DNA of 51,269 nucleotides, taken from an uncultured Alphaproteobacteria bacterium. GTDB taxonomy: Bacteria > Pseudomonadota > Alphaproteobacteria > HIMB59 > GCA-002718135. Position 1 is the stretch's first letter. Every line of letters begins with the position of its first letter. The notes under the pieces are model-generated. The model was given only the letters and a program-made list of their open reading frames with translations, made no database searches and was not told the DNA's origin. The DNA is taken from assembly GCA_902519435.1 (NCBI GenBank), contig CABYKC010000005.1, positions 1-51,269 of the forward strand. The letters are read 5' to 3'. Positions 33,604 through 43,730 of the stretch are shown piece by piece. The translations under genes were made by a program, and so were the position numbers.

Positions 33604-34599
33604 ATGAAAAATATAATTAAATTAATTGCTGTCCTTGCTTTATTTGGAACTACTTCAGTTTCAGCAAGAGACTATATTTCAATTGTAGGATCTTCTACAG
33701 TTTATCCTTTCGCTACTTTAGTTGCTGAAAAAATGGCATCTCAAGGAATGAAAGCACCCGTAATTGAATCAACTGGTTCTGGTGGAGGACACAAATTATT
33801 TTGTGCAGGTGTTGGAGTTGAACATCCAGATATCACTAACTCTTCAAGAGCACAAAAAGATAAAGAATTCAAACTTTGCCAAGATGGCGGTGTAACCGAT
33901 ATCATCGAAGTTAGAGTTGGTAATGATGGTATAGCTTTTGCATACGCTGCAGATTATGAATGGAAATATACCAACGGTGCTACAATGAAAGGTGGCATTG
34001 ATTTAAGTAAAGAAGAAATCTGGCAGGCAATGGCTAGAGATAATGCAGACGCTCCAACAACTTGGTATGAAATAGATAAAAGATTACCAAAAGTTGAAAT
34101 TTCTATTATGGCACCTCCTCCAACTTCTGGAACAAGAGATGCATTTGACTCACTTGTAATGAAAAAGGGTTGTGTTAAAGATATGTTAGTTGCTGATGGT
34201 GATTGTCAAGCATATCGTGAAGATGGCCACGTTATCGAAGGTGGTGAAAATGATGAACTTTATGTTGAGCATATAACCAAAGAACAAGGTGCATTTGGTA
34301 TTTTTGGTTACAGTTTTGTATCTAATAACTCTGATAAAGTAAAAGCATCAATGATTAATGGTGTTGAAATCTCAATGGAAGGCATCCAAGATTATTCATA
34401 TCCAATAGCAAGACCTTTATTCTTCTACATCAAAAAAGCACACATTGGCGTTATTCCTGGTTTAATGGATTATGTTAATGAGTTTGTAAGTGAAGAAGCA
34501 ACAGAAGGTTACTTACTAGATGCTGGACTTGTTCAACTAAGTCCTGCGGATAGAGCAGCTGTTCTTGATGCTATTTCTAATCAAACAAATTATAAATAA
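33604..34599 (+). CDS. pstS: Phosphate ABC transporter substrate-binding protein
   Basis: A periplasmic phosphate-binding protein of 331 residues. I chose ATG 33604 (GAGG six bases upstream) over the in-frame ATG at 33592; the signal peptide then runs to about residue 21 (SVSA). Phosphate-site blocks are visible: VGSSTVYPFA, ESTGSGGGHK, TNSSRAQKD and PPPTSGTRDAF. It feeds PstCAB just downstream. A strong terminator follows its stop, as with the ugpB-like gene. Confidence 0.95.
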   Translation: MKNIIKLIAVLALFGTTSVSARDYISIVGSSTVYPFATLVAEKMASQGMKAPVIESTGSGGGHKLFCAGVGVEHPDITNSSRAQKDKEFKLCQDGGVTDIIEVRVGNDGIAFAYAADYEWKYTNGATMKGGIDLSKEEIWQAMARDNADAPTTWYEIDKRLPKVEISIMAPPPTSGTRDAFDSLVMKKGCVKDMLVADGDCQAYREDGHVIEGGENDELYVEHITKEQGAFGIFGYSFVSNNSDKVKASMINGVEISMEGIQDYSYPIARPLFFYIKKAHIGVIPGLMDYVNEFVSEEATEGYLLDAGLVQLSPADRAAVLDAISNQTNYK

Positions 34600-34621
34600 A
34601 AATCTTTAATTTTTATAAAAT

Positions 34622-34647
34622 GGGGGCATACAAGCCCCCTTTTTTTT
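34622..34647 (+). terminator. Intrinsic terminator between pstS and pstC
   Basis: GGGGGC (34622-34627) and GCCCCC (34634-34639) with a 6-base loop, followed by eight T residues. It is one of the few GC-rich spots in the window. It should hold pstC and later genes below pstS level. Confidence 0.92.
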
Positions 34648-34662
34648 AATAGTAAGTTATAA

Positions 34663-36036
34663 ATGTTCTTTTGGTCTTTAGTTTTAATTGCAGTCGGAAT
34701 TTTCTCATCCTTTATATACGGAAGATCAAGAATTAAATTAAACTCTAAAAAACAAGGTACGAAAAGCAAATCTCTTCCCAATTATTACGCACAATACGTT
34801 TTAATGTGGTGTTTGTTTCCTGCACTAATTGTTTATTTTTCATGGGCTATTTTTCAAGAACAGATTATTCAAAACATAGTTATTAGTAACTTTGAATTTA
34901 TTGAGGGCGCAGCTTACAACGAAGGTTTATTGTTAGCAGAGATTAGAAATGTTGCTAATAACCCTTCTTTTGCCGATGGTAAATCTGTAGAAATAATTAA
35001 TGCCGCATCTCAATATTCTTCCTTAAGACAAATAAGTCAAATAGCTTTTTATCTCTCAATAATCATTATAATGTTACTTGGAGCCCTATACGCTTCACGT
35101 AAATTAAAACCTGAATTTCATGCTCAACATGCAATTGAAAGATATATACAATATATACTTATATTTTGTTCATCTGTTGCTATTTTTACTACAATAGGAA
35201 TAGTTTTTTCACTAATATTTGAAAGCCTTCGCTTTTTTGCAGAAGTATCAATATTTGAATTTTTATTTAGTACTGAGTGGTATCCATTTATTCCAATTAG
35301 AGAAGGTCAAACAGCTGCAGAGGGATCCTTTGGTGCAGTACCAATATTTGCTGGGACATTTTTAGTAATGGTAGTAGCTATGTGTGTTGCGGCGCCTCTT
35401 GGATTATTAACAGCAATTTACTTAGCAGAATACGCAAGTCAAAGAGTTAGAAAAATAGTTAAACCTCTTCTCGAAATTTTGGCAGGGATACCAACAATAG
35501 TCTATGGGTTCTTTGCCTTTGTTAGTGTTGCGCCTTTCGTAAAAGCATTTGGACAATCAATTGGAATTGATGCTTCACCAACAAGCGCCCTTGCTGCTGG
35601 TATGGTAATGGGGGTTATGATTATTCCTTTTATTTCTTCTTTATCTGATGATGTAATAAACTCTGTCCCGCAAAGTCTAAGGGAAGGATCATTTGGTATT
35701 GGCGCTAATAAAGCAGAAACTATTAAAAAAGTAATTTTACCAGCAGCTTTACCTGGAATTGTAGGAGCATTTTTGTTAGCAATATCCAGAGCGATAGGGG
35801 AGACTATGATTGTTGTAGTTGCAGCAGGTACAGCTCCCAATCTTACAGGTAATCCTTTTGAAAATGTAACAACAGTTACAGTTCAAATTGTTGTGGCCTT
35901 AATAGGTGATCAAGAATTTGATAACCCAAGAACATTATCAGCATTTGCTTTAGGATTAGTTTTATTTGTTATTACATTATTTCTTAACATTATAGCTCTA
36001 CAAATTGTAAAGAGATACAGGGAGCGTTATGAATAA
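34663..36036 (+). CDS. pstC: Phosphate ABC transporter permease PstC
   Basis: A 457-residue inner-membrane permease, longer than the E. coli protein (about 319) because of an N-terminal extension with extra helices, a form common in alphaproteobacteria. The permease core with the EAA-like loop (REGSFGIGANKAETIKKVILP) and EYASQRVRKIVKP is clear. It pairs with PstA, whose start overlaps its stop by 8 bases. Confidence 0.93.
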   Translation: MFFWSLVLIAVGIFSSFIYGRSRIKLNSKKQGTKSKSLPNYYAQYVLMWCLFPALIVYFSWAIFQEQIIQNIVISNFEFIEGAAYNEGLLLAEIRNVANNPSFADGKSVEIINAASQYSSLRQISQIAFYLSIIIIMLLGALYASRKLKPEFHAQHAIERYIQYILIFCSSVAIFTTIGIVFSLIFESLRFFAEVSIFEFLFSTEWYPFIPIREGQTAAEGSFGAVPIFAGTFLVMVVAMCVAAPLGLLTAIYLAEYASQRVRKIVKPLLEILAGIPTIVYGFFAFVSVAPFVKAFGQSIGIDASPTSALAAGMVMGVMIIPFISSLSDDVINSVPQSLREGSFGIGANKAETIKKVILPAALPGIVGAFLLAISRAIGETMIVVVAAGTAPNLTGNPFENVTTVTVQIVVALIGDQEFDNPRTLSAFALGLVLFVITLFLNIIALQIVKRYRERYE

Positions 36037-37309
36037 TTCCGTTGCTAAAGAAAAAATTGTTTCTTTGAGAAAAAAGAGAAGTTTAGAAGATATGCGATTT
36101 AAGTATTATGGCTTTACAGCTATGTGTTTATCTTTAGCAGTTTTAGTTTTCCTTTTGTATACAATATTTTCAAAAGGATACACTGCTTTTCAAAAAACAA
36201 TTGTTCTCCTAGAAGTTGATTATAATCAAGAGGTCTTAAAACTAACACCTGACTCTTCAGATGAAGAGATGGAAAAAGGAAAATTTTTTAGAGTTAAAAA
36301 ACAGGCTATTGAAAATTTTTTCCCAGATCTCTCAAAATCAGATATTAAATTAATAAAAAAATTATTTTCTATAAATGTAGATAACGAAATTAAAGACTAC
36401 TTCTTAGAAAATCCTGAAGTCATTAATACAAAGCAACAAATTTGGGTAACTGCCCATAGTGATGTGGATCAACTATTAAAAGGTAATTCAAGAAGAGATG
36501 TGCCAGAAGATAGAAGAAAATTAAATGATATTCAATTAAGTTACGTAGATCAGTTAGTTGAAGAAAATAGAGTTAAACAAGTTTTTAATAATTTCTTTTT
36601 TACTAAAGCAGATTCAAGGCATCCTGAAATTGCTGGTGTAGCTGGTTCATTTATGGGATCATTATTTACTCTTTTTACTGTTTTTATTTTATCTTTTCCA
36701 ATTGCTATAGGAGCGTCTGTTTATCTTGAGGAATTTGCTCCAAAAAATAGAATAACTGAATTAATAGAAGTAAATATTTCAAATCTTGCAGCAGTCCCAT
36801 CAATAGTTTTTGGATTACTTGGGTTAGGTGTATTGCTTAATGTTTTTGGTCTTCCAAGGAGCACACCGTTAGTTGGAGGGTCCGTGTTAGCATTAATGAC
36901 GTTACCAACTATTATTATTGCCTGCCGAGCTTCATTGAAAGCTGTTCCTCCTTCAATTAAAGAAGGAGCGCTTGCAGTTGGAGCAACAAAAACACAAGCG
37001 GTATTTCATCATGTCGTACCCCTTGCACTACCAGGGACTTTAACAGGGACTATTATTGGATTAGCACAAGCATTAGGTGAAACAGCACCACTTATAATGA
37101 TTGGTATGATTGCATTTATTCCCAATATTCCAACTGGTTTAACAGAACCTTCAGCAGCACTTCCTGTTCAAATATATCTTTGGGTGGAAAGTGCAGAAAG
37201 AGGTTTTCAGGAAAAATCAGCTGCAGCCATAATGGTAATTTTAATATTTTTGTTTATGATGAACGCCATTGCAGTGTTCTTAAGAAATAGATTTGAAAGG
37301 AAGTGGTAA
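36029..37309 (+). CDS. pstA: Phosphate ABC transporter permease PstA
   Basis: A 426-residue permease with an enlarged N-terminal periplasmic region (about 60-200) between the first helix and the transport core, again the long alphaproteobacterial form. The EAA loop KEGALAVGATKTQAVFHHVVP and the helix following ALGETAPLIMIG are typical. Together with PstC it forms the phosphate channel. Confidence 0.93.
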   Translation: MNNSVAKEKIVSLRKKRSLEDMRFKYYGFTAMCLSLAVLVFLLYTIFSKGYTAFQKTIVLLEVDYNQEVLKLTPDSSDEEMEKGKFFRVKKQAIENFFPDLSKSDIKLIKKLFSINVDNEIKDYFLENPEVINTKQQIWVTAHSDVDQLLKGNSRRDVPEDRRKLNDIQLSYVDQLVEENRVKQVFNNFFFTKADSRHPEIAGVAGSFMGSLFTLFTVFILSFPIAIGASVYLEEFAPKNRITELIEVNISNLAAVPSIVFGLLGLGVLLNVFGLPRSTPLVGGSVLALMTLPTIIIACRASLKAVPPSIKEGALAVGATKTQAVFHHVVPLALPGTLTGTIIGLAQALGETAPLIMIGMIAFIPNIPTGLTEPSAALPVQIYLWVESAERGFQEKSAAAIMVILIFLFMMNAIAVFLRNRFERKW

Positions 37310-37312
37310 AAC

Positions 37313-38074
37313 ATGAGTAACTCTAAAATATTGGCAAATGGTGTAGATGTATATTATGGATCCAAACAAGCTCTTTTTGGAATCTCAATGGATATCAAGG
37401 AGAAAGAAGTTACGGCATTAATCGGTCCTTCAGGATGTGGTAAATCAACTTTCTTAAGATGTATAAACAGAATGAACGATTTAATCGAAATATGTAAAGT
37501 ATCTGGATCAATTAAAGTAGATAACGAAGAAATTATTAGTGAAAAAACCGATGTTGTAAGTCTAAGATCTAAAATTGGAATGGTATTTCAAAAACCAAAT
37601 CCTTTTCCTAAATCTATTTTTGATAATGTTGCTTACGGCCCAACTATACATGGTTTAGTTGACTCAAAAAATGAATTAGAAGAAATTGTACATTCATCAT
37701 TAAAAAAGGCAGGTCTATTTGATGAAGTAAAAGATCGATTAAATGAACCTGGAACAAGTTTATCAGGGGGTCAACAACAAAGATTATGTATTGCAAGAGC
37801 GATTGCTGTAAATCCTGAAATAATTTTAATGGATGAACCATGTTCCGCTCTTGATCCTATAGCAACTGCCATAATTGAAGAATTGATTGATGAATTGAGA
37901 CTAAACTATACAATTGTTATAGTGACACATTCTATGCAGCAAGCAGCAAGGGTATCGCAAAAAACTAGTTTTTTTCACCTAGGGGAATTAATTGAAACAG
38001 GTGATACAAAAAAAATATTTACTAATCCTGATAATTCAAAAACACAAGATTACATAACAGGGAGGTTTGGTTAA
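37313..38074 (+). CDS. pstB: Phosphate ABC transporter ATP-binding protein
   Basis: A 253-residue ATPase. Walker [10 protein letters not shown] (38-46), signature LSGGQQQRL, Walker [13 protein letters not shown] and the switch histidine in VTHSM are all present. It powers PstSCA phosphate uptake and takes part in PhoR signalling through PhoU. It starts 3 bases after pstA and shares one base with the phoU start. Confidence 0.97.
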   Translation: MSNSKILANGVDVYYGSKQALFGISMDIKEKEVTALIGPSGCGKSTFLRCINRMNDLIEICKVSGSIKVDNEEIISEKTDVVSLRSKIGMVFQKPNPFPKSIFDNVAYGPTIHGLVDSKNELEEIVHSSLKKAGLFDEVKDRLNEPGTSLSGGQQQRLCIARAIAVNPEIILMDEPCSALDPIATAIIEELIDELRLNYTIVIVTHSMQQAARVSQKTSFFHLGELIETGDTKKIFTNPDNSKTQDYITGRFG

Positions 38075-38784
38075 TGGAACAAGACAAACATATTGTCAAA
38101 TCATATGATGAGGAGATCAAAGACATTAATAGTAAAATTTTAGAGATGGGAACTTTAGTTGAAAATCAATTAAAAGACTCACTTAATGCCTTAAAAAACC
38201 AAGATACCGAGCTGGCAGAAAAAGTAATTTTAAATGATGATTTAATTGACGATGCTTATAACAAACTTGATCAAAGCTTAGTTGAAATTTTAGGAAAGCG
38301 CCAACCAATGGCAACAGATTTGCGAACAATTTTCTCTGCTATCAAAATGAATAAAGATTTAGAGAGATTAGGAGACCACGCAACAAATATAGCAAAAAGA
38401 GCAGCTTTAACTGAATTAGTTTTACCTGAGAAACCTACAAGAGATATTATTAGAATGGGAGAGCTTGTTCATAAAATGATAGATCATGTAATAAAGGCTT
38501 TTTTAAATTTTTCCGATACTGAGGCTAAAAAAGTATGGTTAATGGATAGACAAATAGATGAAGAATATCTTGGTATTCTAAGACAATTATTAACCTACAT
38601 GATGGAAGATCCAAAGAGAATAGCTTCATGCACTAATCTTTTATATATGGTTAAAGATCTAGAAAGAATTGGTGATTATGTTCAAAATATAGCGGAAGAT
38701 ATCTATTATGCTGTATCAGGCGAACCATTAATTGATACAAATCCTAACCCAACTTGGGAAGCAATCTTACCAATAAAAAAATAA
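38074..38784 (+). CDS. phoU: Phosphate signalling regulator PhoU
   Basis: A 236-residue protein of two three-helix bundles. Each half carries the metal-binding ExxxD-type segment, here DLERLGDHATNIAKR and DLERIGDYVQNIAED. PhoU links the Pst transporter to PhoR and shuts off the Pho response when phosphate is ample. Start overlaps the pstB stop by one base. Confidence 0.96.
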   Translation: MEQDKHIVKSYDEEIKDINSKILEMGTLVENQLKDSLNALKNQDTELAEKVILNDDLIDDAYNKLDQSLVEILGKRQPMATDLRTIFSAIKMNKDLERLGDHATNIAKRAALTELVLPEKPTRDIIRMGELVHKMIDHVIKAFLNFSDTEAKKVWLMDRQIDEEYLGILRQLLTYMMEDPKRIASCTNLLYMVKDLERIGDYVQNIAEDIYYAVSGEPLIDTNPNPTWEAILPIKK

Positions 38785-38825
38785 ATTGTAATATAATTGA
38801 CACAAAAATTTAATAGAAGAGTTTC

Positions 38826-39509
38826 ATGAAACTTAAAATGCTTATCGTAGAAGATGAAGAAGCATTATTAGAACTTCTAAAATTTAATTTTAACAAAGAA
38901 GGATATAAAATAGATACTGCAACGGACGGTGAAACTGCTCTAGAAAAAATATTATATAAACCACCTGACATAATTATTCTTGATTGGATGTTACCAGAGT
39001 TATCAGGAATTGAACTCTGTCGAAGAATTAGAAAACATAAAGAACATAAAAATATTCCAATAATAATGTTAACAGCAAAAGGTGAAGAAGAAGATAAACT
39101 TCGCGGCTTAGAAACTGGTGCAGATGATTACATTACAAAACCTTTTTCAATTAACGAATTAGTGGCAAGAGTAAAAGCTGTTCTTCGACGAATTAGACCA
39201 ATGTTTGTAGATGAAGTTTTAACTTATAAAGGAATAGTAATTGACCTTGTATCTCACTCAGCATCACGAGATGGAGAAACTCTTCATCTTGGTCCAACAG
39301 AATTTAATTTATTAGCTTTCTTCATGGAAAATATTGGTCGTGTCTTTAGCCGCGAACAATTACTTAATCATGTTTGGAAAAATGAGGCCCATGTAGAACC
39401 TCGAACAGTTGATGTTCATATAAGAAGACTACGAAAGGCCATTAATAATGACGTAAAAGAAGATTTTATAAGAACCGTGAGATCAGCAGGATATTGTTTT
39501 GGCTCGTAA
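38826..39509 (+). CDS. phoB: Phosphate response regulator PhoB
   Basis: A 227-residue OmpR-family regulator. Receiver domain with acidic pocket (Glu9, Asp10), phosphorylated Asp53 in ILDWMLPE and the conserved lysine in DYITKPF; C-terminal winged helix with RTVDVHIRRLRKAI as recognition helix. It would be phosphorylated by PhoR and bind Pho boxes such as those proposed at 21157 and 22105. Last gene of the pst operon, 41 bases after phoU. Confidence 0.96.
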   Translation: MKLKMLIVEDEEALLELLKFNFNKEGYKIDTATDGETALEKILYKPPDIIILDWMLPELSGIELCRRIRKHKEHKNIPIIMLTAKGEEEDKLRGLETGADDYITKPFSINELVARVKAVLRRIRPMFVDEVLTYKGIVIDLVSHSASRDGETLHLGPTEFNLLAFFMENIGRVFSREQLLNHVWKNEAHVEPRTVDVHIRRLRKAINNDVKEDFIRTVRSAGYCFGS

Positions 39510-39563
39510 TTAAGCCATAAATTTCACTTATACAAATCACTTACCAAACTATAAAACCACCAT

Positions 39564-41111
39564 ATGAAGAGTCTTTTTAGATCATTCTTTACTGTCAGCT
39601 TTTATACATTTTTAAGTCGAGTATTAGGTTTTATTCGAGACATATTAATAGCGAGATATCTTGGATCGACAGTAATTGCTGATGCATTCTTCGTAGCATT
39701 TCGTATTCCTAATTTCTTTCGTCGTGTCCTAGCAGAAGGAGCGTACAGTGCTGCATTAATCCCAGTTTTCTCGGGTGTTGTTCTTAATCCAAAAGATGAA
39801 CGTGAGGCTTCAGACTTTGTTGAAAACACAACCTCAATGTTACTATTTGCTACGGTTGTTTTAACGATCCTTTTTTTCTTTGGGATGCCTTATATCATTC
39901 AAGTTTTAGCACCTGGATTCACTGATAATAAAGAGGCTTATGAACTAGCTGTGCATTTTGGAAAAATAATTTTCCCTTATATTATTTTTATATCCTTAGC
40001 TGCTCACTTTGCTTCAATCAATAATGTTCATGAACGTTTTGCCGCCGGTGCATTTGCTCCTGCCATTTTGAATATAAGTTTTATTCTGTCATTATTCTTT
40101 TTAACACCTTTTGTAACTACTTCAGGTCACGCATTATCATACGGTGTATTGATTGGAGGTATATTACAATTTCTATATTTATACAGATCGGTTTTAAACT
40201 TTTACCGACCACGTATTCGTATCCCCGTTTTAAATGAAAAATTAAAAAAGTTTTTCAAATTATTTTTACCCGGTGTTGTTGGTTCAGGTGTTATTCAATT
40301 AAATATTGTCATTGGAACTATCATTGCTTCTTTTTTACCTGTTGGTGCTATCAGTCATATTTATTACGCGGATCGTCTTAATCAATTACCACTTGCGATA
40401 TTTGGAATAGCACTTGGGATTGTTCTTTTACCAAGTTTATCAAAAGCAATTAAACAATCAGATCAAGAAACAACAAATAATATTCAAAATAGATCTATTG
40501 AATTTTCGTTATTAATTTCTTTACCATCAGCCATAGGATTATTTATTTTAGCTGAACCTATTATCCATATTTTATTTGAACGAGGTGCATTTGTAGCAGA
40601 AGATACTTTTTATACTGCTAAAGTATTAAGTTACTTTGCCTTAGGTTTACCTGCTTACATTATAATTAAAGTTTTGGTTTCTTGTTTCTTTGCAAGAGAA
40701 GATACTAAAACACCACTATACATATCTATTGTCAGTGTGATCACTAATGTTGTGTTATCGCTACTTTTAATTGGATCAATGAGAGAAATGGGCATTGCTG
40801 TTGCAACTGCAATTAGTGCATGGGTAAATGCATTATTACTGTACCTCTTTTTAGCTATTAGGAATCATATGAAATTTGATGATCTATTAGTAAAGAATTC
40901 CATTAAAATTTTACTAAGTTCATTTCTATTATTTGCAGGAATATACGTATTAAATGGACTATTCTTTACAAATATTAGTGGTAATTCAGTGTTATTAAAT
41001 TCAACACTTTTACTTCTAATGATCTTTTTAGCTATAATTATTTATTTTGGATTAGTAATTATGTTAAAAGTCCTATCTGTAAATCAGTTAAGAGAATATT
41101 TAAAAAAATAA
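39564..41111 (+). CDS. murJ: Lipid II flippase MurJ
   Basis: A 515-residue membrane protein with about fourteen helices that moves lipid II across the inner membrane for peptidoglycan synthesis. [20 protein letters not shown] near the start and [17 protein letters not shown] are MurJ/MviN signatures with the essential arginines; [11 protein letters not shown] is also typical. trpS starts one base after its stop. Confidence 0.95.
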   Translation: MKSLFRSFFTVSFYTFLSRVLGFIRDILIARYLGSTVIADAFFVAFRIPNFFRRVLAEGAYSAALIPVFSGVVLNPKDEREASDFVENTTSMLLFATVVLTILFFFGMPYIIQVLAPGFTDNKEAYELAVHFGKIIFPYIIFISLAAHFASINNVHERFAAGAFAPAILNISFILSLFFLTPFVTTSGHALSYGVLIGGILQFLYLYRSVLNFYRPRIRIPVLNEKLKKFFKLFLPGVVGSGVIQLNIVIGTIIASFLPVGAISHIYYADRLNQLPLAIFGIALGIVLLPSLSKAIKQSDQETTNNIQNRSIEFSLLISLPSAIGLFILAEPIIHILFERGAFVAEDTFYTAKVLSYFALGLPAYIIIKVLVSCFFAREDTKTPLYISIVSVITNVVLSLLLIGSMREMGIAVATAISAWVNALLLYLFLAIRNHMKFDDLLVKNSIKILLSSFLLFAGIYVLNGLFFTNISGNSVLLNSTLLLLMIFLAIIIYFGLVIMLKVLSVNQLREYLKK

Positions 41112-41112
41112 A

Positions 41113-42120
41113 ATGGAAAAACCAACAAAAAGAATTTTATCCGGCGTACAACCATCTGGTGATCTCCATTTAGGAAATTATCTTGGCGCTATAAAAAATT
41201 TTGTTACTCTTCAAAAAGAATACGAATGTTTTTTTTGTGTTGTTGATTTACATGCCATTACCGTTTGGCAAGATCCAAAAGTTTTAGCAAATAAAACACG
41301 AGAAGTAACCGCTGCCTTTATTGCTTCTGGTATTGATCCAAATCAAAATAATATTTTTGTTCAATCACAAGTTCCTCAACATGCACAACTTGGATGGTTA
41401 TTCAATTGTGTTGCCCGAATGGGATGGTTAAATCGTATGACGCAATTTAAAGATAAGGCAGGTAAAAATAGTGAGAATGTATCTGTTGGTTTATTTTCTT
41501 ATCCAACATTAATGGCAGCAGATATATTGATTTATTTAGCAACACACGTTCCTGTAGGTGATGATCAAAAACAACATTTGGAGCTCACTAGAGATATTGC
41601 GCAAAAATTTAATAATGATTTTAAGACAGATTTTTTTCCTATTCCTGAACCATTAATTTTAGGAGAAGCCACAAGAGTGATGAGTCTTCGCGATGGGTCA
41701 AAAAAAATGAGTAAATCAGATCCATCTGATTATTCGAGAATAATGTTAACTGATACGGCAGAGAATATTATTCAAAAAATTAAAAAAGCAAAAACAGATC
41801 CTGAACCACTACCACAAGACAAAACTGTTTTAGAAAAAAGACCAGAAGCTGAAAACCTAATCTCAATATTTGCTTCTTTGCAAGACACATCTATTGAGAG
41901 TGTTATTAAAGATTATGCCGGGAAAGAATTCTCCGTCTTTAAAAAAGATTTGGCAGATTTATCTGTATCTAAGTTAGAACCAATTACAACTGAGATGAAT
42001 AAGCTTATGAGTGATGTTTCTTACATCGATTCTATTTTAAATCAGGGCAAAGAGAATGCTATAGCAGTAGCAGAACCTGTTTTGCAAAAAACTAAAGAAA
42101 TTATTGGTTTTTTATCCTAA
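41113..42120 (+). CDS. trpS: Tryptophanyl-tRNA synthetase
   Basis: A 335-residue class Ic synthetase that charges tRNA-Trp. The HIGH-type site is HLGNYLG within [16 protein letters not shown], and the KMSKS loop is intact ([10 protein letters not shown]). [16 protein letters not shown] is the tryptophan-pocket and adenylate segment. Length and order are normal. It follows murJ in the same transcript. Confidence 0.96.
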   Translation: MEKPTKRILSGVQPSGDLHLGNYLGAIKNFVTLQKEYECFFCVVDLHAITVWQDPKVLANKTREVTAAFIASGIDPNQNNIFVQSQVPQHAQLGWLFNCVARMGWLNRMTQFKDKAGKNSENVSVGLFSYPTLMAADILIYLATHVPVGDDQKQHLELTRDIAQKFNNDFKTDFFPIPEPLILGEATRVMSLRDGSKKMSKSDPSDYSRIMLTDTAENIIQKIKKAKTDPEPLPQDKTVLEKRPEAENLISIFASLQDTSIESVIKDYAGKEFSVFKKDLADLSVSKLEPITTEMNKLMSDVSYIDSILNQGKENAIAVAEPVLQKTKEIIGFLS

Positions 42121-42193
42121 AAATTCCCCAAATATTAAATTTTTTTTTAGAAAATTCATACTAAAGACATATTAATAACTATATATAGTGCAT

Positions 42194-42757
42194 ATGTTTA
42201 TACAAACTGAACAAACTCCCAATCCACAAACATTAAAATTTCTACCTGGAAAGGTTGTTATGGATGATGGCACGGCCTTTTTCCAAAATATTGATGAAGC
42301 AGCTGACTCACCATTTGCAAAACGCTTATTTGATGTCGATGGAGTTGAAGGAGTGTTTTTTGGAAGTGATTTTATTACTATTACAAAAAATCAATCTTTA
42401 GATTGGCAAGTTATGAAGCCGTTAATCTTAGGTTCAATAATGGATCATTATAATTCTGGCGATACAACAATTAATATAAGTAAAAAGGGTGAAGATAAAT
42501 CTTTAGAGATTGATGAAAACGATACCGATATTGTAAAACAAATTAAAGAATTACTGGATACACGAGTAAGACCTGCTGTTGCAATGGATGGAGGAGACAT
42601 TATTTATGATAGTTTTAAGGATGGTGTCGTATATCTCCATATGCAAGGTGCTTGTTCTGGATGTCCAAGCTCAACTGCTACTTTAAAGATGGGTATTGAA
42701 AATATGTTAAAGCACTATGTTCCAGAAGTACAAGAAGTAAGGCCTATTGATGGATAG
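42194..42757 (+). CDS. Nfu-type iron-sulfur cluster scaffold/carrier protein
   Basis: A 187-residue two-domain protein: an N-terminal Nfu_N domain starting MFIQTEQTPNPQTLKFLPG, and a C-terminal NifU-like domain with the cluster-binding CSGC (in MQGACSGCPSS). I take ATG 42194 because family members begin MFIQTE; a GTG two codons upstream would add only two residues. It carries 4Fe-4S clusters to client enzymes. The next gene begins inside its last codons. Confidence 0.93.
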   Translation: MFIQTEQTPNPQTLKFLPGKVVMDDGTAFFQNIDEAADSPFAKRLFDVDGVEGVFFGSDFITITKNQSLDWQVMKPLILGSIMDHYNSGDTTINISKKGEDKSLEIDENDTDIVKQIKELLDTRVRPAVAMDGGDIIYDSFKDGVVYLHMQGACSGCPSSTATLKMGIENMLKHYVPEVQEVRPIDG

Positions 42758-43730
42758 ACTGTATAATTTTTTTTGCTTTCCTCTATTACTTCTTGGATTA
42801 ATTTTTATAAGCAATGGCTTTGTTGGCTTTGTAGAAAATAACACTGTCAATAATAAGAATAACATTCAAACCGCAAATCAAATAAACAAATTATATTCTG
42901 AAAAAGAAATTACACCATCTGAAAAGGAAATTACCCTTAAGGGCCCTCCTATTACAGAAATAGTGAATGAAAAATTAATTATTAAAGTAAGAATAAAGCC
43001 TATTAATCCTATAATCACATCAAAAATTGAAGAACAAATTAATCCTAGTTTGCAGCTAACATTATCAGATAAAGATTTTGATTACCTTGATTCAAATAAA
43101 AAAAAATTTGTAAAAACGGTTTTACCGATAATTATTAAAGAAAATCAAAATATTTTAATGACTAGAAGCTTCGTTAGTGAACTCAAAGGTAAATTAGAAA
43201 CTTTTAGAACTCTTAATAATAAAGAAATAAGAAAACTTAATGATATTGCTAAAAAGTACAACATTAAATATCATAACAAGCACAAATTAGACTTAGTTGA
43301 CGAAATACTTTCTAATGTCGATGTAATACCTAACTCAATTGTATTAGCCCAAGCAGCAATTGAAAGCGGATGGGGTAAGTCTAGATTTGCAAAAGAATAC
43401 AATGCACTTTTTGGGGAATACACTTATGATGATTCGGAAGGCGTCATCCCGCTTGAAAGAGAAAATGGTGATACTCATTTAATCAAAGCATTCAGCTCAT
43501 ATAGTAACAGTGTTGAATCATATTTTGATAATATTAACTCTCATTATGCCTATGAAGAATTTCGTGATATCCGAAACATAATGAGAAAACGAAATAATTT
43601 TTCCAATGTTAACCTACTCGTAAACAAATTAAGCACTTACGCAGAAGATGAAAATTATATTAAAACAATAAGACAAGTTATTGAAACTAATAACTTTGGT
43701 ATTTTTGATCAAAAAACTATTTCTTATTAA
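42750..43730 (+). CDS. Bax-like glucosaminidase-domain protein
   Basis: A 326-residue envelope protein: a hydrophobic N-terminal segment (about 6-26, signal or anchor), a low-conservation linker, and a C-terminal glucosaminidase domain (about 190-320) with AQAAIESGWGKSRFAKEYNALFGEYTY, where the Glu of AIESGWG is the catalytic acid. It should cut peptidoglycan glycan strands. ATG 42750 is used; a TTG just before it would add one residue. It overlaps the nfu gene by 8 bases and is convergent with the deacetylase gene, stop next to stop. Confidence 0.85.
   Translation: MDRLYNFFCFPLLLLGLIFISNGFVGFVENNTVNNKNNIQTANQINKLYSEKEITPSEKEITLKGPPITEIVNEKLIIKVRIKPINPIITSKIEEQINPSLQLTLSDKDFDYLDSNKKKFVKTVLPIIIKENQNILMTRSFVSELKGKLETFRTLNNKEIRKLNDIAKKYNIKYHNKHKLDLVDEILSNVDVIPNSIVLAQAAIESGWGKSRFAKEYNALFGEYTYDDSEGVIPLERENGDTHLIKAFSSYSNSVESYFDNINSHYAYEEFRDIRNIMRKRNNFSNVNLLVNKLSTYAEDENYIKTIRQVIETNNFGIFDQKTISY

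Noticed and set aside
38786..38825. TTGACA before phoB as a promoter.
   Set aside because: No -10 with correct spacing fits before the start codon; phoB is more simply the last gene of the pst transcript.
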